Shown: one piece after another, positions 34,462-42,680 of the stretch
How the letters are laid out: each line of letters begins with the position of its first letter
Position numbering within the stretch: the first letter of the stretch is position 1
Origin: Planctomycetia bacterium
GTDB lineage: Bacteria; Planctomycetota; Phycisphaerae; Phycisphaerales; SM1A02
Reading direction: 5' to 3'
Assembly (NCBI GenBank): GCA_005776885.1
Contig: SXOD01000064.1
Span: forward strand, 1-64,000
DNA: 64,000 nucleotides
The notes under the pieces: generated by a model
What the model saw: the letters and a program-made list of their open reading frames with translations, nothing else
Told to the model about the DNA's origin: nothing
The model's database searches: none
Program-made: the position numbers and the translations under genes

Positions 34462-35629
34462 AGGGTCGGAGTGCGGGGATGCCGCTGATGACGCAGAGCG
34501 CGAGCACCGCGGTGGGCATGCCGACGCTGCCGCCCATCGCCACGCCGCCGGCCGCCACGAGTGGTCCAGCCACGTAGCCCGCACCGATCAACGCCTCGTG
34601 CGTGCCACCGGCCTCGACGCCGGCACTCCCCACTCGCATCGCGTAATAGAGCGCGGCGTAATAGGCGATGGCGTGGCCAAGGCCGAAGCAGGCCAGCCCG
34701 GCCAGCACGACTGGGACCGTCGGCCCGAACGAGACGATGGCAAACCCGCCGACGAGGCCCAGGGCCGCGATCCCGATCGCACCCCATCGCCCATGCCACC
34801 CGTGCGTAAACGCGAGGATGCCAGTCGCAAAGGTCCGTACGCCCAGCCATGTCGCCGCGAGTGGCGTCTGCCACGTGTCCGGCAGGGCCAGGGCGGAGAG
34901 TGTGTAGGGGAGCATCGCCGCCATCGCACTCACCAGGACGTAGGAGACTGGCAGGAGGATGCGTGCCGAGTCCAGCAGGGGCTTGTAGGCAGGCGGGGCC
35001 ACCTCGGCGTCGTGTGGGTGGGGGGCGGGATGGCGTGGGAGCAATCCAAGCAGCAGGAGGGAGACGGCGCCGACGAGGACAATGCCCGTGACGGTTGCAC
35101 CGGCGATGTTCTCCAACGCGAAGAGCGGACCCATCGCGATGAGCGTGAGGGTGACGGCCGACATCCAGGCGATGCACCAGACGCCGATCGACTTGCGCAT
35201 GGCGTGACCGTGCTTGCCGCCGGCCACGTAGGCCTCCATGACCGGCCACAGGAGGGCGCCGGCGATGCTGGCCGTCACGGCGGCGACAAGCAGGGTCGTT
35301 TCGGGAGAGGCCCACGGAAGCAGGGTGATCGGAGCGATCTCGAACGCGAAGGCGATGCCGATGAGTCCGCGCGCGGACAGTCGGCCGCGCGACCGCGAGA
35401 GCAGCGGCCCGGCCGCGCTGGCGGCGGACACGTACACGATCGCGGTCACCACGTACACCATCATCGTCTTCCACTCCGGGTAGTGGAACTGGTGCTTGAA
35501 GACGAAGCTCATCCCGTTCCAGAGCACGCTGGTCCCGACGGAATTCAGGAACGTGAGCACGAGCAGCACGGTGGTGCCGCCGACCGTGGAAGGGCGATCG
35601 TGCGCCATCGTGCCTGCGCGATTGGTCAT
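34427..35629 (-). CDS. multi-pass membrane transporter, MFS-like
   Basis: 400 residues with about 11-12 hydrophobic segments in two halves, separated by a cytoplasmic Pro/His/Asp-rich loop (LLPRHPAPHPHDAEVA). This looks like a major-facilitator fold. The A-motif is poorly kept (LLSRSRGRLSARGLIGI). I do not recognise a substrate family. ATG 35629 (MTNRAG) was chosen because upstream in-frame codons (TTG 35671, ATG 35650) would run into the divergent tRNA gene and its promoter, and TACTAC lies 9 nt before it. Confidence 0.7.
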   Translation of the reverse strand: MTNRAGTMAHDRPSTVGGTTVLLVLTFLNSVGTSVLWNGMSFVFKHQFHYPEWKTMMVYVVTAIVYVSAASAAGPLLSRSRGRLSARGLIGIAFAFEIAPITLLPWASPETTLLVAAVTASIAGALLWPVMEAYVAGGKHGHAMRKSIGVWCIAWMSAVTLTLIAMGPLFALENIAGATVTGIVLVGAVSLLLLGLLPRHPAPHPHDAEVAPPAYKPLLDSARILLPVSYVLVSAMAAMLPYTLSALALPDTWQTPLAATWLGVRTFATGILAFTHGWHGRWGAIGIAALGLVGGFAIVSFGPTVPVVLAGLACFGLGHAIAYYAALYYAMRVGSAGVEAGGTHEALIGAGYVAGPLVAAGGVAMGGSVGMPTAVLALCVISGIPALRPFIRWRRTQALG

Positions 35630-35638
35630 CGTGGGGTG

Positions 35639-35644
35639 GTAGTA
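35639..35644 (-). promoter_or_regulatory. -10-like TACTAC, transporter gene
   Basis: TACTAC on the minus strand ends 9 nt before ATG 35629. It is essentially the complement of the tRNA -10 on the other strand. Confidence 0.4.
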
Positions 35645-35645
35645 T
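35640..35645 (+). promoter_or_regulatory. -10 TAGTAT, tRNA-Arg
   Basis: TAGTAT ends 11 nt before the tRNA 5' nucleotide, a plausible distance for a short 5' leader removed by RNase P. Confidence 0.5.
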
Positions 35646-35656
35646 CCCATGCTCCA

Positions 35657-35730
35657 GTCCACGTAGCTCAATTGGATAGATCGTCGCCCTCCGAAGGAGA
35701 AGGTTGCAGGTTCGATCCCCGCCGTGGACG
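35657..35730 (+). tRNA. tRNA-Arg (anticodon CCG), with stem mismatches
   Basis: Cloverleaf with a perfect 7-bp acceptor stem (GTCCACG/CGTGGAC), TA at 8-9, a D-loop with GG, a seven-base anticodon loop CTCCGAA and a TTCGATC T-loop. The anticodon CCG is at 35691-35693. Each of the other three stems has one mismatch: C11-U24 in the D stem, G29-A41 in the anticodon stem and A51-C63 in the T stem. No CCA is encoded (G73 is followed by CTGG). It may be a weakly folded but functional tRNA or a decaying copy. Confidence 0.82.
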
Positions 35731-35751
35731 CTGGCCCAACCCCATCCCACC

Positions 35752-36036
35752 ATGCGCATCGCCGACTTCCAGGCCCACATCCGCGATCGGTATTTCGCCA
35801 CAGACAACGCCCGCGGCGTCGGTGGCACCTTCCTCTGGTTTGCCGAGGAGTTTGGCGAGCTGGCCGAGGCCCTCGGCGACCATGAGCGTGGCAAGGGAGA
35901 TCCCAAGGCGCTGGCGGAGGAGTTCGCGGACTGCATGGCGTGGATGTTCACGCTGGCGAACATCACCGGGATCGACCTCGAGCAGGCGGTGCGAGACAAG
36001 TACCTCACGGATGGCGGGCCGAAGGGCACCAAGTGA
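35752..36036 (+). CDS. MazG-like nucleotide pyrophosphohydrolase
   Basis: 94 residues. The four-helix MazG fold motif ExxE...ExxD is visible in WFAEEFGELAEAL and ALAEEFADCMAWMFTLANITG, which bind Mg2+ for hydrolysis of nucleoside triphosphates. It starts at ATG 35752, 21 nt after the tRNA, so it may share the tRNA transcript. The stop overlaps the GTG of the next gene. Confidence 0.82.
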   Translation: MRIADFQAHIRDRYFATDNARGVGGTFLWFAEEFGELAEALGDHERGKGDPKALAEEFADCMAWMFTLANITGIDLEQAVRDKYLTDGGPKGTK

Positions 36037-36551
36037 GCGTGGACGTCAGCGATCCCGCACCGTCGGACGCAACCTGCGGCGTCTGTGCGCGGTCGATGGA
36101 CCCAGCACTTGAACGCCTCGTGGCCTGGCGTTCTCGGCACTGGACGATTCGTCATCATGCTCCCCCGGCTCCGCTCGCGGGTTGGTTCCAACTGGAGTCC
36201 ACTCGACACGTCGCGGGACCGGCCGACCTTGACGACGAGGAGTCCATGGAACTTGGTCCGGTCCTGAGGGCGGCCTCACGTGCCGTCCGCGAGGCGACCG
36301 GATCGCTCCGCGTCTACGCCATTGCGTTTGGGGAGGGGGCACCGCACCTGCACGTGCACCTGGTGCCGCGACGGCCGGGGCGGGACGACACCGCCGCATG
36401 GCGCGTGGCCGACTGGTACCGCGCCGTCGAAAGGGACCCGGCACTCGCCGCGGACCCGGCGCAGGTCGCGGCGATGGTCACGGCGGTGGGAGCGATCGTG
36501 CGGCGGATCGACCCGCCAGTGTCCCCGTCGCCCACGCCCACTGGAAGTTGA
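36033..36551 (+). CDS. HIT-family hydrolase-like protein
   Basis: 172 residues from GTG 36033 (GTGA overlap with the MazG-like gene). CGVC at 15-18 is a zinc-binding-type pair near the N-terminus. The histidine triad H105-x-H107-x-H109 occurs in PHLHVHLVPR, as in HIT nucleotide hydrolases/transferases. The substrate is unknown. The final 74 bp are shared with the convergent flavoprotein gene, an unusually long overlap. Confidence 0.83.
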   Translation: MSVDVSDPAPSDATCGVCARSMDPALERLVAWRSRHWTIRHHAPPAPLAGWFQLESTRHVAGPADLDDEESMELGPVLRAASRAVREATGSLRVYAIAFGEGAPHLHVHLVPRRPGRDDTAAWRVADWYRAVERDPALAADPAQVAAMVTAVGAIVRRIDPPVSPSPTPTGS

Positions 36552-37731
36552 AGCCACCGATGCGACCGTCGACGTCCAGGATCTCGCCGCACAGGGAGAG
36601 CCCCGGGCAGCGGCGCGACTCCATCGTCGCCAGCTTCACCTCGTCAAGCGGCACGCCGCCGGCCGTGGCCTCCGCGTAGGTGAACCCGCGCGTCTCGCTC
36701 GGCCGGACGGGGCACTGCGTGATGAGCGAGGCCAGCGCACGTCGCGATTCCTTCGGGAGCTGGCGCATGGAGGCATCGACCGGCACGCGGGCCGCGTCAA
36801 GGAGCGCCCGTGCGAGCCGCTCGGGAACGACCTCTCGCAGCCACGGGAGGGCGGGGGCGTGCGAGCCACGCATCATCGACTCCACCGCATCAAGGGTGAG
36901 GCCGGACTGCCACGACACGAGAATGTGCGCGCCGCGATCGGCCACCCTCGCCATCTGCCAGTGCCGACTGACGTCCATCGGCCCGGGCCCGCTCAGGCCA
37001 AAGTGGGTGCAGAGCATGTCGCGGTCCATCGTGAGGAGGTGCTTGCCGGACGATGACACCAGCGTGATCGAGGCATGCACGGCCACCCCGGACAGCTCCC
37101 GGATCCACGGCGGGTCGGTCACGACCAGCGGCGCCAACGCCGGCAGGATCGGCTCGCGAAGCGAGTGGCCGAGGGCGCGCGCGATGGCATACCCGCCCCC
37201 ATCAGACCCACTCTTGGGGAGTGCCATGCCACCGGTCGCCATGATCACGCGATGCGCCAGGAGCGTGACGCCATCAGCTTCCACCCGGAAAGGGCCATCG
37301 GCCGGCGACCGCGTGATCGACCGAACGCGCGTCGGGTGGGAAAGCTCGCCACCCGCCTCGCGCAGGCCGGTGAGCAAGGCGTTGAGCACCGTGCGGGCAG
37401 TGTCGGTGGTTGGGAAGAGCTTTCCGGTCCCTTCGCGCTTCAGTTCCACGCCCAGTTCCTGGAAGAACGCCACCGTGTCGCGGACGCCGAATGACCGAAG
37501 CACCTGCTTGATGGCATGGGGCGAGCCGCCGGCGTAGTCGCGCTCGGAGACCTCGTGGTGCGTGACGTTGCATCGGCCGCCGCCGGCGACGAGGATCTTG
37601 GCGCCAATCGTCCGGGCACCGTCGAGTGCGACGATCCGGCGCCCGGGCGCCTCGCGTGCCGCGACGATCGCAGCCATGAGCCCGGCGGCACCCGCCCCGA
37701 CGATCACGACGTCCGCGGCTTCGATGGACAT
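36478..37731 (-). CDS. BaiN/HI0933-family flavoprotein
   Basis: 417 residues. FAD-binding VIVGAGAAGLMAAIVAA is at the N-terminus, followed by AGGGRCNVTHHE, GKLFPTTDTARTVL and MALPKSGSDGGGY, the signature series of the BaiN/HI0933 flavoproteins. NFQWAWATGTLAG near the C-terminus is the second FAD contact. The physiological reaction of the family in this lineage is unknown. Its ATG overlaps the stop of the DUF3299 gene (TGATG), making it the last gene of the ABC operon. Confidence 0.87.
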   Translation of the reverse strand: MSIEAADVVIVGAGAAGLMAAIVAAREAPGRRIVALDGARTIGAKILVAGGGRCNVTHHEVSERDYAGGSPHAIKQVLRSFGVRDTVAFFQELGVELKREGTGKLFPTTDTARTVLNALLTGLREAGGELSHPTRVRSITRSPADGPFRVEADGVTLLAHRVIMATGGMALPKSGSDGGGYAIARALGHSLREPILPALAPLVVTDPPWIRELSGVAVHASITLVSSSGKHLLTMDRDMLCTHFGLSGPGPMDVSRHWQMARVADRGAHILVSWQSGLTLDAVESMMRGSHAPALPWLREVVPERLARALLDAARVPVDASMRQLPKESRRALASLITQCPVRPSETRGFTYAEATAGGVPLDEVKLATMESRRCPGLSLCGEILDVDGRIGGFNFQWAWATGTLAGRSAARSLPPP

Positions 37732-38465
37732 CACATGTCCATCGTCAGCGACGCATCTTCCATCAGGTAGAGGCCCACAAGCCACTTGTCCACGACGTAG
37801 GGATCGATCTCCAGCTTGCCCGTGATCGTGGCGTACTGGATCTGGTGGCGCTTGCCGATCTCGATGGCGTGATCGAGGCGAACCTCGACGGCGTCGTACG
37901 GGGTGGGGGGCACGCCGATGCAGCAGCCATCCCATTGGTTGAGCATGAGGAGCACTTCGTCGGTCTCCGTGGCCACGAGCGGGAATGCGATGTATCCGCT
38001 GACCGTGACCCACGATCCCTGCAACAGCGCCACGCGTTGGGGGATCGCAGACATGCCCAGGCGAGGCACGTAGGAATCCTCCGCGCTGGTGAGGAGCTCC
38101 CAGGAAAGGAGATACGGGTGCTCGCGGGTGCCGTCGCCGGCGACTTCGTATCGACCATCGCAGGACAACGCGCCTGCCGCGGTGCGGGAAACGTGGCCCG
38201 GCGCCACGGTCGCGGCGGGGATGACCGCGTCCAGGCCGAGCGGAAGCGAGGCGCCCTGGACCGCAGGGCTTGTCGCGGTGATCGTGGGGGTCGGCGTCGG
38301 AGCCGTGGCTGGTGTCAGCGGAGGCGTCGGCTGAGTCGGCTGAGTCGGCCCAGTCGTGGGCGGCGGCCCAGCATCAACTGCGGTCGTGCCCGTCTCGCCA
38401 CCCAGCCACCACGCCGCCGCACCGACGCCACACAACGCGACGAGCGAGGCCCACAGCCAGCGCAT
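37731..38465 (-). CDS. DUF3299-like exported protein
   Basis: 244 residues. An N-terminal membrane anchor/signal (LWASLVALCGVGAAAWWLGG) is followed by a Pro/Thr-rich linker to about residue 70. The C-terminal domain has VTVSGYIAFPLV and WDGCCIGVPPTPYDAVEV, close to the 'GaCIHvPPPP' block of DUF3299. The family is often found next to LolD/FtsX-like ABC genes. The start and stop overlap both neighbours. The role is unknown; the Cys pair CC may bind metal. Confidence 0.7.
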   Translation of the reverse strand: MRWLWASLVALCGVGAAAWWLGGETGTTAVDAGPPPTTGPTQPTQPTPPLTPATAPTPTPTITATSPAVQGASLPLGLDAVIPAATVAPGHVSRTAAGALSCDGRYEVAGDGTREHPYLLSWELLTSAEDSYVPRLGMSAIPQRVALLQGSWVTVSGYIAFPLVATETDEVLLMLNQWDGCCIGVPPTPYDAVEVRLDHAIEIGKRHQIQYATITGKLEIDPYVVDKWLVGLYLMEDASLTMDM

Positions 38466-39829
38466 CAGTCGATTGCTCCAAGGTGGTGCACGATCGGGGT
38501 GCGGTAGGCGCGCAACGCGGGGATGATGCCGGCCAGCATCGAAAGGGCCACGGCACCGGCCGTCACCGCGATGATCGTGCGAATCGTGGGCATCGCGTCC
38601 AGGACCAGCCCCACGCGGGCCTCGACGATCTCGCTGGCCACCGTCCCGGCGATGGCGGTCAGGATCACGCCTGCCACGGCGCCCATCAGCCCGATGAGTG
38701 CGGCCTCGGCGAGGACCATCCCGAAGATCCGCCCCGCGCTCGTGCCCAGGACCCGGAGGATGGCCACATGGCGGCGGCGCATTTCCATCGAGTTGTAGAG
38801 CGACAGCAGGATGCCCAGGCCGGAGGAGACCAGCACCGCAACCGCCATGGCGAGCAGGATCTCGTCAATGCTGCCGACGATCGCGAAAAGCTTGCCGACC
38901 TCCTGGGCCGGCTGCGCCACCGTGATGGTGGGATCGCGGCGCAGTCGGTCGTACTGGGCCTGCATCGCCGCGCTGGCATCGGATCCCGCGCGCGTGGGGA
39001 GCCGAAGCAGGATGTCCGTCACCAAACGATCCTCGTCCCGGAGGTCGTCAACCTCCACGTGCACGTGCCCGTGCCCGTTCTCCTCGTGATCGACATGATC
39101 GTCGTGGTCGTCGTTTTCCCCGGCATGGTCGCCGCCGTCGGCATCGGGGCTGGCCGCCTCGCTCGCCTGCTCGCGTTCCAGCCGCTCTTCGGCGTGAATC
39201 ACCCACGAGGTTTCAAGGGCCGTGAAGAGCGCCCGGTCATGCGCGCTGCCGGTCGGACCCAGGATCCCCACGACCTCGCACGGATGGCTCTCGTGCTGGT
39301 GGCCCCCTTCGCGGCTCCCCCAGGAGCCGTGGGTGGTCACGATGTCATCGCCGAGGCGGAGGCCGTGGAGCGCAGCAGCCTCGCTGCCCACCACGACCTG
39401 GAACGGCTGGTCGAATGCCTTCCCGCTCCTGAACTGGAATGGCCGGCCGGCCACGGGCTCGAACGACGTGAAGAATGCCTGTTCGGTCGCCACCAGCGGG
39501 CTGCCGCGGTAGCTGTCCCCCAGTTGCGTGGCCACCGACCACGCCCAAGGAAAGCTGGAGCGGATGTCGCTGCTCTTCGCCCACGGAATCGCCCGCGCAG
39601 GGGGATTGGCATAAAAGAGTCCGTTGAGCACAACCACAAGCGGGCTGGCATCGGCGCCGACCATCAAGTGGGCATTGCCCGATCCGCGACGGAACGCCTG
39701 CGTGGCGCTCTCGCGCAGGGAGAGGAGCACCAGGAGCAACGCCACCGCGACAGCCACGCTCGCGACGGAAATGGTGGTGGACAGCAGTCGAGTGCGGAGG
39801 CTCCGCAGCACGATCGAGAAGTCATTCAT
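38465..39829 (-). CDS. FtsX/MacB-like ABC permease with His-rich loops
   Basis: 454 residues. One N-terminal helix (about 14-36), a large outer domain, and three C-terminal helices (about 310-340, 365-390, 405-435) give the FtsX/LolC/MacB topology. Two insertions in the outer domain are metal-ligand-rich. Residues 167-184 hold four His and a Cys, and residues 235-257 hold seven His among Asp, Glu and Gly. The start (ATG 39829) overlaps the ATPase stop (ATGA). A metal-linked transport or sensing role is inferred from composition only. Confidence 0.85.
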   Translation of the reverse strand: MNDFSIVLRSLRTRLLSTTISVASVAVAVALLLVLLSLRESATQAFRRGSGNAHLMVGADASPLVVVLNGLFYANPPARAIPWAKSSDIRSSFPWAWSVATQLGDSYRGSPLVATEQAFFTSFEPVAGRPFQFRSGKAFDQPFQVVVGSEAAALHGLRLGDDIVTTHGSWGSREGGHQHESHPCEVVGILGPTGSAHDRALFTALETSWVIHAEERLEREQASEAASPDADGGDHAGENDDHDDHVDHEENGHGHVHVEVDDLRDEDRLVTDILLRLPTRAGSDASAAMQAQYDRLRRDPTITVAQPAQEVGKLFAIVGSIDEILLAMAVAVLVSSGLGILLSLYNSMEMRRRHVAILRVLGTSAGRIFGMVLAEAALIGLMGAVAGVILTAIAGTVASEIVEARVGLVLDAMPTIRTIIAVTAGAVALSMLAGIIPALRAYRTPIVHHLGAID

Positions 39830-40512
39830 GCCGTTGACCCTCCGGATGTGCGAGTGCGCACGATTGAGGAGAGCTCCACGACGCGGTCGAATCGAGAACG
39901 CATGGCGGGGTCGTGGCTGGTGCACAGGAGTGCCGCGCCGGCGGCACGGCACGTATCGCGCAGGAGGACGATCGCGGCATCGGCGTTCGCGGGATCGAGG
40001 CTCGCGGTCGGCTCGTCAGCCAGCACAAGCGCCGGCCGGGCCGCGACGGCGCGCGCCACGGCCACTCGCTGTTGCTGCCCCACGCTGAGCCGGTCGGCAG
40101 CTCGGTCGCGATCGGGAGCCGGCAGGCCGACGGCGCCAAGCAATGCCTCGCCGCGCGGGCCACGCTCCGAATCCGGGATCGAGCTGGACATCATGGCGAT
40201 CAGCAGGTTTTCACGGGCCGAGAAGCCTGGCAGCAGGTGGTGGGTCTGGAAGACCATGCCGATGGCGCGCCCGCGAAAGGCGTCGCGTGCGGCGCCGCGG
40301 AGCGACCCGATCGTGGTCCCCGCGATGGCGATCGACCCGCCGGCGGCTTCCTCCAACCCGGCGATCAAGTGCAGCAAGGTGCTCTTGCCGCAGCCGCTGG
40401 TGCCCGCGAGCAGCACCTGTTCCGACGCGTCGAGTCGAAACGTGGGCACCGCGAGGCTGAAGCCGTCGGGATATGCAAACTGGAGGGAATCGATCTCGAC
40501 CGCGGCGCTCAT
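39826..40512 (-). CDS. LolD/MacB-type ABC ATPase
   Basis: 228 residues. Walker A GTSGCGKST is at 37-45, the Q-loop at FQTHHLL, the signature LSVGQQQRV at 142-150 and Walker B LVLADEP at 162-168, with a downstream CTSHDP switch His. This is the FtsE/LolD/MacB subfamily that drives mechanotransmission-type permeases. ATG 40512 was chosen over an upstream in-frame start because TACCAT lies 9 nt before it. First gene of the four-gene operon. Confidence 0.92.
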   Translation of the reverse strand: MSAAVEIDSLQFAYPDGFSLAVPTFRLDASEQVLLAGTSGCGKSTLLHLIAGLEEAAGGSIAIAGTTIGSLRGAARDAFRGRAIGMVFQTHHLLPGFSARENLLIAMMSSSIPDSERGPRGEALLGAVGLPAPDRDRAADRLSVGQQQRVAVARAVAARPALVLADEPTASLDPANADAAIVLLRDTCRAAGAALLCTSHDPAMRSRFDRVVELSSIVRTRTSGGSTA

Positions 40513-40521
40513 GGGCGACGC

Positions 40522-40527
40522 ATGGTA
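40522..40527 (-). promoter_or_regulatory. -10 TACCAT, ABC operon
   Basis: TACCAT on the minus strand ends 9 nt before the ATPase ATG, in the 36-nt gap after the recG stop on the same strand. Confidence 0.45.
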
Positions 40528-40548
40528 GGGGCGCAACGTGCGACGGGT

Positions 40549-42660
40549 TCACCCGACGTCGGCCAGGCCAAGCGCGGAGCCATACCGTTGGAGCGCCGCC
40601 ACGCGAAGCAGTCGTTCGCCGGGGAGGTCCAGCTGCGGGCTCTGGGCGACGCGGCGGCTCGCCGCGGCGCGTGCGTGCTCCAGCAGGAGTCCGTCCTGCA
40701 TGAGATCCGCGACGCGGAACGGCGGGAGTCCCGACTGCCGTTCGCCGAAGAAGTCGCCGGGGCCGCGGATGGCCAGGTCAGCTTCGGCGATGCGGAAGCC
40801 GTCATTCGACTCGGCGATCACCTTGAGGCGGTGCCGCGCATCGTCCGTCGTCGGGTCCCCGATGAACACGCACAGGCTGGCCGCCGTGCCCCGGCCCACG
40901 CGCCCGCGGAGTTGGTGCAGCTGGGCCAAGCCGAAGCGCTCCGCGTGTTCGATCACCATGAGCGAGGCATTGGGGACATCGACGCCCACCTCGATCACCA
41001 CCGTGGCCACCAGCACCTGGGTCCGTCCGGCGCGGAACGCTTCCATGGCGGCGTCGCGGTCGGAGGCGGACAGGCGGCCATGGACTGCGCCGACCGACAG
41101 TCCCTGGAAGTGCGTGGCGCGGAGCCGTTCGACGGTGCTGGCCACGTCAGAGAGTCCCGCATCCGACTCCTCCACGGCAGGCACGACGACGTAGCACTGC
41201 TCACCCTTGTCGATCCGGGTGCGGACATATCGGTAGACGTCGTCGGACCGGTCGAACCCGACGACGCGCGTGGCCACTGGCTGCCGGCCGGGCGGCAGGT
41301 GCCGGATGGTCGAGACATCCAGGTCACCGAAGAACGCCATGGCCAGGGTGCGCGGGATCGGGGTGGCCGTCATGACCAACGTGTGTGGCGCGCCGCCGGC
41401 ACCCTTGGCACGCAGCGCCGCTCGCTGGGAGACTCCAAATCGGTGCTGTTCGTCGATCACCGCCAGTGCGAGGCTCTTGAAGTCGATGGACTCCGTCAGG
41501 AGCGCGTGGGTCCCGACGACCAGCGGGATCGATCCGCCGGAGAGGCCCGCGAGGATCGCTCGGCGCTCTGCGGTCGGCGTGCTGCCGGTCAAGAGCGCCC
41601 ATTCCATCGGGGCACCGGTGAGCATCGCGCGGAGGCTCCGCGCGTGCTGCTCCGCGAGCAATTCCGTCGGGGCCACGAGCGCGCCTTGGTGGCCGGCCGC
41701 AACGGCAGCGAGCAGCGCGTAGACCGCGACGGCGGTCTTGCCCGATCCGACGTCGCCCTGCAGGAGGCGATTCATCGGCACGGTCGAGTGCAGGTCCTGG
41801 GTGATCTCGGCGATCGCGGTGGATTGGTCGGGCGTCAACGAGAACGGCAGCCGACGGCGGATGGCGTCGTCAACGGCTTCGGTGACGGCGATCGCGCAAG
41901 AGCCCCCGGCATGTCGGACCTGCCATCGCCGCATGGCGAGCGCCACCTGAAGGAGATACAGCTCGTCAAAGGCCAGCCGTCGACGGCCAAGGGGGACGTC
42001 CTCCGGCGCTGCGGGCGAGTGCACCATCCTCATCGCATCCGCCAGCGATGGGAGACCCTGCTGCAAGCGGTCGGCCTCGGGGAGCCAGTCGGACAGCATC
42101 GATTCGACCTGGGGAAGGAGTGGGCCGATGAGCTTCTCGAATCGATCCTGCGGGATGTCCTCCGTCGTTGGGTAGATCGGGCGGAGGCGAGCCCCCCCGA
42201 GGTCGGCGCGCGGTTCGTCGGGACGCATTGGCGTCCACTGCGGATTGGCGATCTGGAGGTAGCCGCGGAAATGGGTGCACTTGCCCTGAACGATGCCCCA
42301 CGCCCCGGGATGGAGCTTGCGAGCGATCCAGGGTGAGTTGAACCAGACCAGCCGCATCGTCGTGGTCCCGTCGGAGATCGTGGCCTCCACACGAGCACGC
42401 CCGCCACCGGCTCGAACGGAGCGCACGGCGGCGACTTCGCCCCGCACCGTCACCAACTCGCCGTCGGTCAGCGAGGTGTCCAGTGCGGTGATCGACTGTT
42501 CGGCCAGCAATCGCTCGTGGCGGTGGGGAACATGCCACAGGAGGTCCTCGATCGAACCGATGCCAAGCCGGGCGAGCGCCGCCGCGGTCCGAGATCCCAC
42601 GCCGGGCATGGCGGCCACGGAGAGTGTCGCGCCGGGATTGAGTGCGGCCGTACTCGACAT
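40549..42660 (-). CDS. recG: ATP-dependent DNA helicase RecG
   Basis: 703 residues; branch-migrates replication forks and Holliday junctions. The N-terminal wedge/OB domain (VRGEVAAVRSV...GKCTHFRGYLQIANP) is followed by helicase motif I GDVGSGKT, the DEQH box VIDEQHRFGV, motif III TATPIPRT and the C-terminal LRGRVGRG. Length is normal for the family. It is divergent from xseA with only 20 nt between start codons. Confidence 0.96.
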   Translation of the reverse strand: MSSTAALNPGATLSVAAMPGVGSRTAAALARLGIGSIEDLLWHVPHRHERLLAEQSITALDTSLTDGELVTVRGEVAAVRSVRAGGGRARVEATISDGTTTMRLVWFNSPWIARKLHPGAWGIVQGKCTHFRGYLQIANPQWTPMRPDEPRADLGGARLRPIYPTTEDIPQDRFEKLIGPLLPQVESMLSDWLPEADRLQQGLPSLADAMRMVHSPAAPEDVPLGRRRLAFDELYLLQVALAMRRWQVRHAGGSCAIAVTEAVDDAIRRRLPFSLTPDQSTAIAEITQDLHSTVPMNRLLQGDVGSGKTAVAVYALLAAVAAGHQGALVAPTELLAEQHARSLRAMLTGAPMEWALLTGSTPTAERRAILAGLSGGSIPLVVGTHALLTESIDFKSLALAVIDEQHRFGVSQRAALRAKGAGGAPHTLVMTATPIPRTLAMAFFGDLDVSTIRHLPPGRQPVATRVVGFDRSDDVYRYVRTRIDKGEQCYVVVPAVEESDAGLSDVASTVERLRATHFQGLSVGAVHGRLSASDRDAAMEAFRAGRTQVLVATVVIEVGVDVPNASLMVIEHAERFGLAQLHQLRGRVGRGTAASLCVFIGDPTTDDARHRLKVIAESNDGFRIAEADLAIRGPGDFFGERQSGLPPFRVADLMQDGLLLEHARAAASRRVAQSPQLDLPGERLLRVAALQRYGSALGLADVG

Positions 42661-42668
42661 GCGATCCG

Positions 42669-42675
42669 TACATTA
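42669..42675. promoter_or_regulatory. overlapping divergent -10s for recG and xseA
   Basis: TACATTA holds TACATT (plus strand, 6 nt before the xseA GTG) and, on the minus strand, TAATGT (9 nt before the recG ATG). The two promoters appear to share the same base pairs, so initiation in one direction may exclude the other. Confidence 0.5.
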
Positions 42676-42680
42676 CCTGC

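Noticed and set aside
34272-36209. 645-residue antisense frame across the tRNA, transporter and HIT genes
   Set aside because: It spans a tRNA and several recognisable genes; composition is Arg/Ala/Pro-rich and no domain is visible.
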